Shown: positions 45,468 through 57,100 of the stretch, piece after piece
How positions within the stretch are numbered: the first letter of the stretch is position 1
Layout of the letters: the number at the start of each line of letters is the position of its first letter
NCBI RefSeq assembly: GCF_023712105.1
Contig: NZ_JAMLJI010000001.1
Location: forward strand, 930,001 to 994,000
DNA length: 64,000 nucleotides
Direction: 5' to 3'
Source of the DNA: Larsenimonas suaedae
GTDB lineage: Bacteria > Pseudomonadota > Gammaproteobacteria > Pseudomonadales > Halomonadaceae
Program-made: the position numbers and the translations under genes
The notes under the pieces: generated by a model
What the model saw: only the letters and a program-made list of their open reading frames with translations
What the model was told of the DNA's origin: nothing
The model's database searches: none

Positions 45468-47337
45468 TCATGACACGCCTTCCACGAGTGCCTCTGCATA
45501 CTCATCGGCATCTGAATCCTCATCGACTTCGGACGCGTCCACCACCTTAGCCTCCTGAGAACTCCAGCGCTCGCCTATCCAAGTCGCTATCTCGACGCGC
45601 CGCTGAGCGAACTCGTCGTACGTCCACACGTTAAAGCGGGCTACGCGCCTCTCCTGCCGAATATCTGAGTTTGCGTAGCTCGGACTCTCACCGACCATCC
45701 CCCGCTTACGGACAAATTCAAAGTTACTGTAAGCGGAATTGTTCTGCGTTAAGACCAAATTACCAATATTATGCAGGCAGTGCTCGATCTGCCCGGGGTT
45801 CCAATCTTTGAGCCATCTTGAGCTCTCCTTCGGCTGTTGCGGCAATATGTGCTCGATGGTGGAATCAACCAGATCGGACCAAGCCAGTTTGGGCGCCCTC
45901 CCTTGCCCTTCGGTCGAAAGTAGATGAAGCTCGTACTCGTACAGCGTGTACTTGAGACAGTGGCGACTGTAATACCAATCGTCTGGCAACTGTAGCGTTG
46001 CTTGGAAAGACTTCTCGGGCGAGTAGTACCTGATCAGCGCATGGACCGCCACTGTTGCCGACTCTAACGTCTGGTTACCTTTAAAGACCTCGTTACCGAG
46101 ACGATAAAACATCGACTTTCCCGCATTGCTACGCTTCTCTTCATATAGAAAAACACGGTACGCGTAGCACTCAAGTGCCTCAAGATGCGCAACATAGTCG
46201 CTTTCCGTCACTTCTCCAACATGGAAGGCTCGTCGTGCGGCAACCATCAGCGGCAGGAAGTTCGCAAGGTTTTTGGTCCGGTGCAGCTTTGTGAACCAAT
46301 GCGCTGCTTGCTTGGGCAGGCGCGAGTCGGCGGAAGGCAGCATAACTGAGGCATATAAGCCGGAAACCTCCGCCAGCCCATCGACAAAGCGGATCAAAAA
46401 TCCTTTTGTAGCTTCCTTGGTACGGGCTCCCGAGAAATTACGCAGCGGAAGGTATTCATCCGACTTGAACCCTTCGTACCCCTTCCAATACTTGGGCGTA
46501 TGCGCGCAGTAGAGAGTCCATGCAACCCGCAGGCACTGATTCTCGTGCGCATCACCATCCCATGCAGCTAAATTGGTATATACGTTCTTCCACGCTTTAT
46601 TGATCCGAGCCGTGATGTCACGCCGCTCCCACTCTGTCGCCACGTTTCGCGATACCCAGTACATCAGGTAATTCTTTAGGAGCTCGAGTGCGGACAACTC
46701 CTTGCCTCGAGAATTCATCAACTCAAACGTCATGCCGACTTCATGCGCTTCCTCGATGCGATAGAAGGTGAAATGTAGCTTCTGGGTAATGGTCCGAAAG
46801 AGCCTTTTCAGGTAGTCGGTCCCCCGTCCTTCCCGTTGCTTTGCATCGATATGAGCTTGGAAGTGGTTACAGGCACACATGAGCCGACTTTCGTGCGGCG
46901 AACGGGGCGCAGTATTGGCCCGGCCGGTTTGCAGCAGATCTAAAAAGATGTTGTTGGTGTCGTTGCCTAGAGTTAATCGGCTCGTCATGCCAGAGTACAG
47001 GTAGTCGTCGCGTGCTCGCTCGTACGCTTCTTCTCCTTGCTTCAACAGGGCCTGAATGATGACTGACAGATACAGGCAGGCTGTCGCTGCCCATCCACCA
47101 CATCGAGAATATCCAGCTCGAGCGTGCCATACTCCTGCTTCGGAGCGTGCTTCTCCCCGAACACAACGATGGTACCGGTATAGAGTGACCGGAAACCTGC
47201 TCCTCCTCCTCGGCAATTGCGTCAATATCCTCAATGAAGTCATTCCACTGTTTTTCACGCCACGCATAGCCGCGTTGATAGTCGGGAATGCGGTACAAAT
47301 GCTCACGAATTAGATCTTTGAATTCTTTCTTATTCAC
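45468..47337 (-). pseudogene. GmrSD-type restriction protein (DUF262/DUF1524), frameshifted
   Basis: Starts at GTG 47337 with the DUF262 opening YRIPDYQRGYAWREKQWNDF, followed by EDIDAIAEEEEQVSGH. At about 47184 a one-base loss shifts the frame; the middle (YTGTIVVFGEKHAPKQEYGT and LELDILDVVDGQ) reads in a second frame. Near 47085 a second lesion deletes bases in the DGQQR nucleotide-binding motif and moves to the third frame, open for the rest (LYLSVIIQALLKQ and onward). The C-terminal DUF1524 HNH part STIEHILPQQ and NIGNLVLTQNN is intact. GmrSD enzymes cleave DNA with sugar-modified hydroxymethylcytosine. With two frameshifts across the NTPase motif, this copy is not functional. Confidence 0.85.
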
Positions 47338-47578
47338 TTCTAGCCCTCTGCGTGGAGGCCATGACCACTATATAAATTAAGCACTCAAACCAGCTCAGCG
47401 CTGGCAGAGAAGGCAGCCAGACTTCTGGGACCGCTTCCCTTTCGTGCATTTTGGAGCTTCTTTAGCGGGACCCAGTCGCGCTCTTTCCAAGCCTGCGGCC
47501 GTTAGAAGTTCCACCTACAGCACGCCGGCTATCATCAATAGACAGTCGAATAGAGAGCCTTGAGTGAAAGTCTAGTGC

Positions 47579-47707
47579 TCATCCCCCCTCGGCCAGCACA
47601 CTGCGCTCCAGCAGCTGTCGGAAGCGATCGCTCATGAGCGTATAGATCGACCGAACCTCCGCATATGTGCTAGGGAGTTTTTCAATATCAAGAAACCGTC
47701 GGGCATT
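47579..47707 (-). pseudogene. Short C-terminal gene remnant (unknown)
   Basis: A 42-codon frame, RRFLDIEKLPSTYAEVRSIY followed by TLMSDRFRQLLERSVLAE, looks like the amphipathic C-terminal end of a larger protein but has no start or upstream part. It lies in the 450-base gap between the helicase and the GmrSD-like gene; the rest of the gap shows nothing. Confidence 0.3.
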
Positions 47708-47785
47708 TCAGGGCTACGCCCCTACGGACCACGCTCTGTAACGCGACCTCTGCTTTCTCTTATGAGATTCCTTTAATAATCCCTT

Positions 47786-50700
47786 CTACACTTCAATCAG
47801 CACATCTGTTGCCCATTTCTGCTCCGAATTGAAGATCTCTGCTCCCTCCACAGCTCTCCCCATCTGCAAGACTTGTTTACTTCTAGGAAGGCTGAAGTCA
47901 AACCAACTATCTCTGGCAGACTTGAAGCGTAGTCGCCAATACCCTACTCCTTGGTCAAAGCGAACTTTCAGCCGGCTACCATCCTCGAATTCGAGTTCAA
48001 GTTTTCGGTGATGAGCGATGTCTCGATTAGAGGTTTCAACGGTGAGTTCAACTTGCTTACCCACCATGGCTGATAACCATTTCTCGGCAAAGAACTGGAA
48101 GTCTTCTTGGCAGCTCCAATCATTAAAAGCCTTCGGCTTCTGGAAATGATTAGCCTTGAACAATGTTTTCACGTGAACTTCAGTGTCCGGTTGCGTATTC
48201 CGCTTCAGGCTAAGGAAAAGCGATCCTAGAATCGCTATAGCAGCTGGATTTTGGATATAACGATCTGAGTAGCCGAGTCTCTTCAGCTTCTTGGTTTCCA
48301 GTACCTTCTGAACCTGCGGGCTCTCCTTGGCAACCAGTTGCCAGAAACGTTCACCAAAACTCAAGAGGAGACCATTCAGCTCATTGTGAATCGCCAGATC
48401 TCTCGCACCCGACCCTGCAGGTGCAGGTGCAGGTGCAGGTGCAGGTGCAGGTGCAGGTGCAAGTGCAGGTGCAGCATCCTCCCATGGCACTGCAGGCTGA
48501 ATCCTTGAGCGAACAACAAGCTCGTCACTTTGATGCCAATCCGGGCCTGGCACCTTCGCAGTCTGGCTACGGGTAGCCAAGGTGTGCAGCTCTAACCCGG
48601 TGGCAACCTGAGCCACGAAGTGCTCATCGATATTGGACCGATGATAACCGATACCCACACCGATGCTTGCCAGGCGCCGGAGATCTTCCAATAGCTCGGG
48701 GTCCTGAATCCCCGACGGGATGATCAGATCAACCAGTACATTGTCGGTCAGTACGTAGTTCTGAATTGCCCGCCGGAATTGTGGTGCGAGCAGATCCCAT
48801 TCTGCAGTATCGGCAGAGGTAAACAGTGTTATTCTTTCTGCACCAGCATTGATCAGCCTGCGCAAAGCACTCTCTACACTGCCAGGCATATACTCGGCGT
48901 CATCCAGCGAGAGTTTATCTCCCTCGGCCAGTCCCACGTAATTATCGAATTCCGATCCCAGCCATTCCAGCGCCGCCTGCCGGTCCAACCGGTCATGATC
49001 ATGGCGTGTCTCGGAATCCAGCAGGCATTCACTGCAGCCGGTGTCGCAGTGGTCGCAATAAAGCTTGGTAACCATACTGCTTAGCAAGCGCTCGATGTGT
49101 TGCGGAGCGCTGGACGAGAAGCCGGCTCCACCGCTGGCTACATCGAACAACTGGATAAAGCGGATGGACTCCCCGTTGTCCAACCGACTGGGACGAGTGG
49201 CGTAGCCGATTTCGGCTGTAGCTATACCAAGCACCTCGGCAAGCGAAGCACGCAATGCCACCGCCAGCGTCATAGCGACGGTCAGTCCCTGTTCACTATC
49301 AGCAATGTATTCCCCTCGTACAGGATGCCTCAGACTCAGCTCGAAAACGTCTGTATAAGCTATTGCTCCAAGGCTGACATTAGGAATAATGGCACCAGCC
49401 CCGGGGCACGGTAGCCTTCTGTTGTTGCGGTCCTTGTCCTCCTTAGTGGGCCGCGGTGGCTTATGTTCACCAATCGGGCTAAGGGTCTTAGGATATTCCT
49501 CCGCAGAGAGCATCGACTCAGCGCGCCCACAGCTCATGCACAAGGCGTAACCCGCTCTATGCTCACCCGAGCTATGGTGAAAAACTTTTCCCTCAGCCCC
49601 ATAGGCCATCGACCCTAGTACCGGGTTAGGCAATGGCGTCTGTGAAGCGTTTACGAATACCCAGGCAGGCTCAACGGGTATGAACTTTTGATACTGAATA
49701 TCATTTGAGGTGGGCTGATAAGCGTCTGTAACAAAGCCGGAAGGTTGCAGTACCTTACGGGTATTCGTCGATTTGATCGGAGTCTGACAACTACTGTTTG
49801 TGCAGGTCAGCTCATTGCCTTTGACCACTCCTTCTTCATATCCCATCTCGCCGCACATATCACAGCGCCAAGCAAGATCAATCTTCTGTGCTTCATTTAT
49901 ATCTGCATTAAGGTTGTGCCAATGCAGGGAAACGCCAGCCGAACGGAATACACGGCCATCAAGAACAATATCTGTCCCCGGTGCATATTCACGTATAGCT
50001 ATCGATAGGTTACGGGAAGGCAGCCCCTTGTAGCGTGAGACATTATCTTCCCGGTCACGACCTTCATTGCTGTCCGAGGTCTGGATGCGCAAGTAGTCTT
50101 CAATGGTGAAGTTGTCGAAGTTGACCACATCGGTCGGGAAACCATAGCCAGGCAGAAATGTTCTGGCGGAAAGATCACGTAACAGGTACTCATTGCAGTG
50201 TCGCGCCTTTTCCAACTGAAGTCGTTTCAGATAAGGACTGGCGGGTTTAGCCTTTTGTTCTTCTGCCATCAAATAGTGGAACGTAGATAGCCAACGGCTC
50301 TGCATTGCTCGCAGCTGATCTGCAGCTTTACGCCGCAACTGATCCGCACGGACTTCGGCCAGAACCGTTCCCCGCACCAGCTGACTGATAGCCTCGTCAA
50401 CCTCCATGATCTCAGCAAGCCCCAGCCGCTCCAGCAGCCTGTCACACTGAGACTGATCCGCGGTGTCATCATAGAACCACTGCGTATTGAGATTGGTCTT
50501 CTCAGTTTGAGTTGGCCCCACTACATTGCAGAGAAAGTCCGACAGCACCAGAGCATTCACATGTCGCTGTACAAGCCTTACCGAATTGAGAGCCACTATG
50601 GGCGCAGGAATTCTTGTTTCGAAAGGCCAGCTCGGGTTGCCAAAAACCTGCTGATCGTGCGGGTTGTTTCTGCACAGGGTGTAGGCAATTGCTCTGGATT

Positions 50701-53700
50701 CCTTGCTTCGTCCCGCGCGGCCGGCACGTTGCAGATAGTTGGCCGGATGGGGCGGCACATTATTCATCACCACCGCAGAAATACCGCCAATATCGACCCC
50801 CATTTCCATGGTAGTGGAACAATTCAGGACGTTAATTTTCCCCTGCTTGAACTGATTTTCATAAAAATCTAGGCGTTGTGCTGACTGCTGCGCGGAATGT
50901 TCTGCGGTTCGATAATAGAAACCGCCTTCCATCGCTCTGTCGTTGATATCGGTCCAGAGATTGCTGGCACGCAACCCTTTGATGATTGGATCGACCGCTA
51001 CCTGCCCCCTAATGATGCTTAATCCCAGCTCATAATCATCCTGAGGGTGATCGAATTCCCATATTTTGGACAGCTCCACCTGCTCGGATGTAAAACGGGC
51101 AAGCATCTCCTCTGTCAATTTAGAGAAGTCCAGATTGGCGGGCAGATAGGGTGTGTAACCCTTGAAAGTAGTGTCGATCAGCTTATTGGTGGCTGGGCAG
51201 ACATACGCGCGGTCCATCAGGGAAAAGGTCATATGCTCACGCGGCAGGTAGAACCGGTTTCCATCTGGCTTGAGAGCGGAGCCTGGGGTCGTTAGTTGCG
51301 TCCAGGCTTCTTTCAGCCAGCTGTTAGCCATATCCACATCCACCGGGTTGGCGGGATTCAGTTCGCTGCCCAGTAACAACAGCTTAATCAGCCGCTGTGA
51401 ATGCCTGTCGTTGCGTATCTGTGGCCAGCGCTTGACGCGTGTTTCATCCTCCTCATTGGAGCCTGGATTGCGCAGGGTCTTTGCCGAGAACCGGCTTCCA
51501 ATCCACAGTTTCCACTCGTCTGATACAGCAACAAAGCTGTTCTCCCGCACGTAAAAGTCCAAGGCCACCTTGAGAAAGTCGCGCCAATCATCCAGGGTCA
51601 GCCCCTTCTGCTCCCAGAACGCTGGCGATCTGCTTATCTTATCCAGCCCCTGATAGCCAATCTTGACTAGCCCCTGCGTCTCAAGGCTGTTTTGGCGTTT
51701 GGGTCGACGCATGAACTCGCGAAACAGCAACATCTCTGCCAGTTTGTGCGGCCCGTCCGTTTCCTTGAAGATCTCGGGCTGCTGATACTTGTTGGCCAGC
51801 ATGATGGGGCCGTTCGCCTGCAGGTCTGAGCGTTGTTTAAGCTCATCCACCAGTTCAGTCCATGAAAGGCTGGCCAGCACCGGGCGAACCGTACCGCCTT
51901 CAGCAGCTATCAGCATGGACTTGAAGCGCTCGACCTTTTCCTCCTCTAGTCGGGCCTCACTACGCATGTCAAGACTACGATAGAGGTTCGCTTCCTCCTC
52001 TGCTTTGGCGATCAACTCGCAGAGCTTATTGGAAGATATATCGGCAGGCGCTGCCTGAACCGTCATTTGGCTTTTCTGCGTCCAGCGCAAAATTTCAACG
52101 ACCAGGCCCCGTAGCCGATTGCGTTCGGCCTCCTGCTGCATCCGTACCGCCATGCGGGCAGTACCCTGCCGGCTATCGGTAAAGGTAATGAGTCGCCGCC
52201 CTCTACTTGGTAAGGATTGGGCGCCGATTCCTTTCTTCTCCTCGTCCTGATAGTCCTGACAGTATTCAAGAACTGTGGGTACGGCATTGGCGACATAAAA
52301 CGGGCCACCCAGCATGGCTCGGCGAAACGGTAAGCCTCCCTGAACGCCCTTGTAACTACATGAGTAACGCGAGCAAACCAGTTCTGAATCTTTAAGACGT
52401 AGGCGGACGCGCTCACTGCTGGTAGCAGTAAATGCCCCTGTATACTTATCAAATTCTTCGGCTACGTAGTTCTGCCTGTCTTTTTCATGCGCTGCGAGCA
52501 CCAGCGGGATACTGATCGATCGCCCCTCATCCCTCTCATCGCCCGGATTCTCTTCAAAGGAGCCCTCGGCTTGTAACGAGAACTCATCCCCTACAGAACT
52601 GTCCCATTGAATCAGCTTGCCGTTCTTGTCTTTGGCCAATAGATGGGGTTCATTACAATCCCTGCAAAAGACCAGCTCGAACACCGGACTGCCACATATA
52701 CAAGTCTGACGGTGGCTCACATATACATAACCAAAGGGCCATTCTTCTCCCAAAGTCGTATCCAGTTTGGCCGTACACTGCTGATCAAAACACGCCCACA
52801 ACCCATGGGTGGTGCGCTGCAGGAAGTGGGCGCGCAGTTTCAGAAACGCAGGCTCTGTAGCATTAGGCTTGGTCCCGGTACAGAGATCCAGCCATCGCAA
52901 GACTTCAGTCTGCGAAAGATGCCAGCCACCAGACTGGGCCATCTCGCTAGCCAGCTCGGTAACCTTCAAGGGCTTATGCGATTGCACCAGCAGATTCCGC
53001 AACATCCGGGCTCGTGGCGAATGAACCAGGGCCTGAAAACGGGCTGGATGGATATCAGGCTCCTGCTCGTTGACCGTCGGCATGGCTTCGAGTTCTTCCA
53101 GTGACACTGTCTGACTTCGAGCAGGTTCCAGCGTCGGTACTACCCGCTTCCCGCCCCAGACATCAATCTGGGAGACCGGCACGCCTGACAGATCAGAGAG
53201 AAACTGTTTGAGCTGCTCCTGTGCACCTTCTCCGGCTATAGTTGCGGACGTTGCCACAAAACGCACTTCCTCCGGAGTGACACCAAATGCGGTCATAACC
53301 CGCCGCAGCTGTAGCGCCAGCTCCGCCGCCTGGGAACCTACATAGGTGTGAGCCTCGTCCAGCACAATCCAGCGCAACGACTTTTGCTGTCGAGATATCT
53401 CAATGATAGGCGCGTCAACCTGGCGCACCATCATGTACTCCAGCATGGTGCCGTTGGTTACCAGAATTGGTGCCGGCTGCTCACGAAGCAGCTCACGGGA
53501 CAGGATCTCGTTGGGCCGCAGCTTCTGCTCCGACCGTACTTTAGCCTGCAATTCTTCGGTGTTGCCATTATAGAGACAATAACGCACGCCAGCGCCGAAT
53601 CCTTGCGTCCAAGCATTGAGCCGCTCACGTTGGGAGTTGATCAGAGCGTTAAGCGGATACAGAAACAACGCTCGCACTCCCACTAGTTGCGCATCAGTAT

Positions 53701-54142
53701 CGTGGTACTCACGGTGGAGATCTTCCAGCACCGGCACCATAAAGCATTCGGTCTTCCCCGAGCCAGTGCCACTGGTTACCACCACAGATCGATGCTGCTC
53801 CAACAGTGACCGCCAGCTGGCCAGCTGATGAGTAAAGGGCTTCCAGTGCCTACCAAAGCGGTAACGCGCGTTGCTCTCATCATCAAGCGAGTCGACTATC
53901 TCCCTACTCAAAAGCCGGTCCTGCGTAGCCAGCTGCTCCATCGTGCTATCAGACTCTTCCCAGCCGAAGGTCTGTTCAAACAGAGGCGGCGCCAGAAACG
54001 ACCCTGCGCTGCCACTTTCAGAGCGCATAAGATAGCCAAGGTGCTGACGCAACCCAGGGTCAGTTATGCTCAAAATGCTAAGCGTCGATTCGGTAGTACG
54101 GGAGAGAACCTGCTCAACAAGCGAGGAAAAGTATTTACTCAT
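47786..54142 (-). CDS. Giant DEAD/DEAH helicase with DUF1998 domain
   Basis: 2118 residues. Helicase motifs: Walker A VVVTSGTGSGKTECF (about 140-155), LYPLNALINSQRERL (Ia), WIVLDEAHTYVG (motif II) and FVATSATIAG (III); the C-terminal helicase half has VLNCSTTMEMGVDIGGISAV and QRAGRAGRSKESRAIAYTLC (VI). Zinc-type Cys clusters follow (CDMCGEMG/CTNSSC, CMSCG, CDHCDTGCSECL), the last within a DUF1998-like region. A Pro/Ala repeat linker separates an unrecognised C-terminal domain (about 1900-2118). The start overlaps the upstream gene stop by eight bases, so the two form one unit. Similar large helicases travel with STY4851/ECs_5259 proteins in defence islands; role unknown, probably DNA translocation in defence. 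Confidence 0.85.
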   Translation of the reverse strand: MSKYFSSLVEQVLSRTTESTLSILSITDPGLRQHLGYLMRSESGSAGSFLAPPLFEQTFGWEESDSTMEQLATQDRLLSREIVDSLDDESNARYRFGRHWKPFTHQLASWRSLLEQHRSVVVTSGTGSGKTECFMVPVLEDLHREYHDTDAQLVGVRALFLYPLNALINSQRERLNAWTQGFGAGVRYCLYNGNTEELQAKVRSEQKLRPNEILSRELLREQPAPILVTNGTMLEYMMVRQVDAPIIEISRQQKSLRWIVLDEAHTYVGSQAAELALQLRRVMTAFGVTPEEVRFVATSATIAGEGAQEQLKQFLSDLSGVPVSQIDVWGGKRVVPTLEPARSQTVSLEELEAMPTVNEQEPDIHPARFQALVHSPRARMLRNLLVQSHKPLKVTELASEMAQSGGWHLSQTEVLRWLDLCTGTKPNATEPAFLKLRAHFLQRTTHGLWACFDQQCTAKLDTTLGEEWPFGYVYVSHRQTCICGSPVFELVFCRDCNEPHLLAKDKNGKLIQWDSSVGDEFSLQAEGSFEENPGDERDEGRSISIPLVLAAHEKDRQNYVAEEFDKYTGAFTATSSERVRLRLKDSELVCSRYSCSYKGVQGGLPFRRAMLGGPFYVANAVPTVLEYCQDYQDEEKKGIGAQSLPSRGRRLITFTDSRQGTARMAVRMQQEAERNRLRGLVVEILRWTQKSQMTVQAAPADISSNKLCELIAKAEEEANLYRSLDMRSEARLEEEKVERFKSMLIAAEGGTVRPVLASLSWTELVDELKQRSDLQANGPIMLANKYQQPEIFKETDGPHKLAEMLLFREFMRRPKRQNSLETQGLVKIGYQGLDKISRSPAFWEQKGLTLDDWRDFLKVALDFYVRENSFVAVSDEWKLWIGSRFSAKTLRNPGSNEEDETRVKRWPQIRNDRHSQRLIKLLLLGSELNPANPVDVDMANSWLKEAWTQLTTPGSALKPDGNRFYLPREHMTFSLMDRAYVCPATNKLIDTTFKGYTPYLPANLDFSKLTEEMLARFTSEQVELSKIWEFDHPQDDYELGLSIIRGQVAVDPIIKGLRASNLWTDINDRAMEGGFYYRTAEHSAQQSAQRLDFYENQFKQGKINVLNCSTTMEMGVDIGGISAVVMNNVPPHPANYLQRAGRAGRSKESRAIAYTLCRNNPHDQQVFGNPSWPFETRIPAPIVALNSVRLVQRHVNALVLSDFLCNVVGPTQTEKTNLNTQWFYDDTADQSQCDRLLERLGLAEIMEVDEAISQLVRGTVLAEVRADQLRRKAADQLRAMQSRWLSTFHYLMAEEQKAKPASPYLKRLQLEKARHCNEYLLRDLSARTFLPGYGFPTDVVNFDNFTIEDYLRIQTSDSNEGRDREDNVSRYKGLPSRNLSIAIREYAPGTDIVLDGRVFRSAGVSLHWHNLNADINEAQKIDLAWRCDMCGEMGYEEGVVKGNELTCTNSSCQTPIKSTNTRKVLQPSGFVTDAYQPTSNDIQYQKFIPVEPAWVFVNASQTPLPNPVLGSMAYGAEGKVFHHSSGEHRAGYALCMSCGRAESMLSAEEYPKTLSPIGEHKPPRPTKEDKDRNNRRLPCPGAGAIIPNVSLGAIAYTDVFELSLRHPVRGEYIADSEQGLTVAMTLAVALRASLAEVLGIATAEIGYATRPSRLDNGESIRFIQLFDVASGGAGFSSSAPQHIERLLSSMVTKLYCDHCDTGCSECLLDSETRHDHDRLDRQAALEWLGSEFDNYVGLAEGDKLSLDDAEYMPGSVESALRRLINAGAERITLFTSADTAEWDLLAPQFRRAIQNYVLTDNVLVDLIIPSGIQDPELLEDLRRLASIGVGIGYHRSNIDEHFVAQVATGLELHTLATRSQTAKVPGPDWHQSDELVVRSRIQPAVPWEDAAPALAPAPAPAPAPAPAPAGSGARDLAIHNELNGLLLSFGERFWQLVAKESPQVQKVLETKKLKRLGYSDRYIQNPAAIAILGSLFLSLKRNTQPDTEVHVKTLFKANHFQKPKAFNDWSCQEDFQFFAEKWLSAMVGKQVELTVETSNRDIAHHRKLELEFEDGSRLKVRFDQGVGYWRLRFKSARDSWFDFSLPRSKQVLQMGRAVEGAEIFNSEQKWATDVLIEV
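48416..48474. repeat. Hexanucleotide repeat in helicase gene
   Basis: TGCAGG repeated seven times without error (48416-48457), one TGCAAG variant, one further copy and a partial unit. On the coding strand it specifies alternating Ala-Pro, a stiff linker. As the unit is six bases, length changes never shift the frame. Confidence 0.95.
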
Positions 54143-57100
54143 TATCTGGCATCGCCTTGTCCTTATTCATTGCATTCCTCAGCAGGCTTTGCTGGTAAAT
54201 TACGTTAAACCAGCTCTTATCGAAGTCACGCACCTGTCTGAGAAAAAATACAGCCTCGCTGACATCATCAAACACATCCGAAAGCTTGGCCTGCCCATTG
54301 GCTACAGCGGCGGCAAAAACAGGGAAGTACACTACGGAGTAGCGATAGCCCATCTCTACGTCGAAGCAAATTACCGAACCATGCTGACGAGCGTGCCAGG
54401 CCTGAAGTCCCCTACCTCCGTACTCTGGCCATTGAGCTTCGCTGCGGCCGCGAATCAACTCCATATACCAACGCTGTACTGCAAAGTTGATTGCTTCCTG
54501 CGGGAGATGGACATCTGGCCCGAGTGGCCGGCCTGCAAGATAGCGCTGAACGTCTTCGCCATAGCTGGTGAAAATGTCGCTTATGCGCCCCATCATCCGA
54601 CCAAGAATGCCCTGAAGAGCTTCTTCTGAAACGCCCTTGCCCAACATGAAATCACGGAAACAACTGACTGAGTTACGTACGTCTTCTATCGGCAGTAGCT
54701 CCCAAAGAACGGGAAACTCACCTTCCAGACGAACAAGGAACTCGGGATCTGCCTCGAACTTGAACAGGGCCATGACCAACGCCTTGGGGTGCGCCACCAA
54801 CGACTTCCATACCTCGAAGGTGGCCAGCGGCAAGTAACCGTAACTGTCATAGAGAGAACGCAGGAATTGCCAGCCACTGTGCATGGGATTGGTGGCCATG
54901 GCATCCAGCACAGGAGTGAAAGAATTAACTGTTGATACAAGGTCGAAGGCAAGGACTGCTTTCTGCAGTGTCTGTGTAAGGCCATCATCACACGGCCGTT
55001 CCCAGCCACCTGGTATAAATAGCGGACGGAAGCTGGCTGGCGAGCCTGCCTTGGGAACTATCAGCCATGGCCCATCCTTTTCCACTCTGGTGGGCACTTC
55101 AAACTCACCAGTAGCAATCCCTTCGCTTGTACGTGGCAAAAGATCGATAGTGCTTCGCATAGGCTCATGCAGCAACATAAGTGCTGGCTCAAACTCGCAT
55201 ACCGCTGATCGTAAGTAAGTATGTAAACCCAACACTTGTCGACCAGCATCATAAAACAGCTCTGATGCATATTTCCGAATTCGGAAGATTGTCTCGTACC
55301 CTTGAGCAGACACACGCAGATCGACGACCTGGTCTATCCCGGCCTTAAGAGAAAGCAGGTCCAGGATCTGATCCTGTATATTGAACAGCCTTACTTCGAC
55401 CGGCCTACCTGAAACCGAATAGCTCCATCGATGATGAGCATTTCGTGCTGCTCCACCCAACAGCCCGAGATTTAGATTGAAGGTAGTTGCCACTCCGGGA
55501 CGTGGGTACAAATAAAGTCGAGCCCCTAATAGGTCGTCAATGCATATATCCCTAGGCAAAGGTGTGCTGTCCTTGTTTACCGCCACACAACCGGAGCCGG
55601 GGAAAGGCAGGTCTAGCTCAATAGGATCAGCACCGAGGTTAGGCGTAACAAGCAGACGGAGCCTTGTAGGTGGCAAGCCATCAGCCGACAACTGAAGCTC
55701 GATATGGTTATCTTTCTTAAACTGCCGAACCCCTAAAGCCTCCTGAGCCACCTGAAAAATACACCGATGTTTGGTGAAGATCAGAACACAGCCGTGCTTG
55801 GGGCTATCGCCACCCTTGAGTTCAACCCGGAAGTCGGCAGGCAAAACACCCACCTTTTGACGAAGTAAAATGTCACCGCTGCGATTGCGAACAGATACAT
55901 ATTGGGCGCCAAAACTTTCCTGCAGCACACCGGCACCCGCCGGGCAACCACCGACCAATAACTCCCCGCCCTGAGCAGTGAGCTCAGAGGCTGCGCCAGC
56001 CCACTGCACCCTAGGCAGCCCAGTAAATGTGTTGGTCGGTCTGGTTGACCAGCCTAACTCCGTCCCTGTCAGCGTTACCCCAAGCCTCGCCCCCAAGACG
56101 TGTCCCGTGCGCAACCGATAAAACGTCGATTCATCTTGAGTAGTTACACGAAACTCTCCCTTGCCCCGCACTTTCAGTACTGGCAAGGCACGGATCGTAG
56201 GCTCTCCTATCAGCTGCGCTTCGCTGCTTCCATCTATAGTTTGCAAGCCACCATCAACAGGCAGGACAACCAGCACCTCCTCGCTCGGAGTACTGAAAGA
56301 GGCCTGCCCACACAGCTTCCAGCGATCCTCGTTCCATTCAAAGCCCACAGGCACCTCGCCCAGGCCGACAGCGCTTCCCTCAATAGGCAAGCTACCCAGA
56401 ATCAGACCACCCGCCATAGCAACCAGACTCAAGGGGACAGAGCAGTCACGCCGCACCGCGATAACTTCCCGCAGCCTTAACCGTATGCGTGCAACGCCCT
56501 GATCAATCTGGGCATATCCCGGCCCCAAGCCCGCAAGCACAGTATCCTCTTCAAAAATGGCCAGCTCAAAGCGGGTGGTCGAGGGCTGGGATGAAAGGTG
56601 GAATACCACTTCGGGCGGCATCGAAATATGTACTTTCAGCTCGTCAGGATTGGTGTCGTGCCAGATGTGATGACAGGACCATCCCCCGAACGACTTTCTT
56701 CTTCTCCTGGTTTCCACCGTGGCGGTTTTGAGCAACCCGTTGAGCAGCTCAGTGCCGGTTTCGTTATCAAGAGGCAGTGGAAACAGCTCCCGCCACTGGG
56801 GACTCATAGCATTAAGCCGAGCGACAGGCTCCTGCACTTGGGCCAGATCATAGTCCCGAACCAGAGATACTAGCCGATCCGCCATGTGAGCCATCAGTTC
56901 GACCGAGTTGAGTGAAAAAAACACCTTTGGAACGTTGAGCTTTTCAAGATGTGTTTTTATCAGCTGGGCCGTGCTGTAGCCGATAAGGTGGCCTTCCTCG
57001 TAATTTTTTAGTACGCGATCGAAAAGCATCTGGAAACGGCTTCCGCCTTCACGTAATGCCTGGAAAGGCAAACCGCCCTCGCTGAAGAGAGTGCCCAAAA

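Noticed and set aside
48416-48474. Phase-variable switch in the helicase
   Set aside because: The unit is six bases, so slippage cannot shift the frame; only linker length would change.
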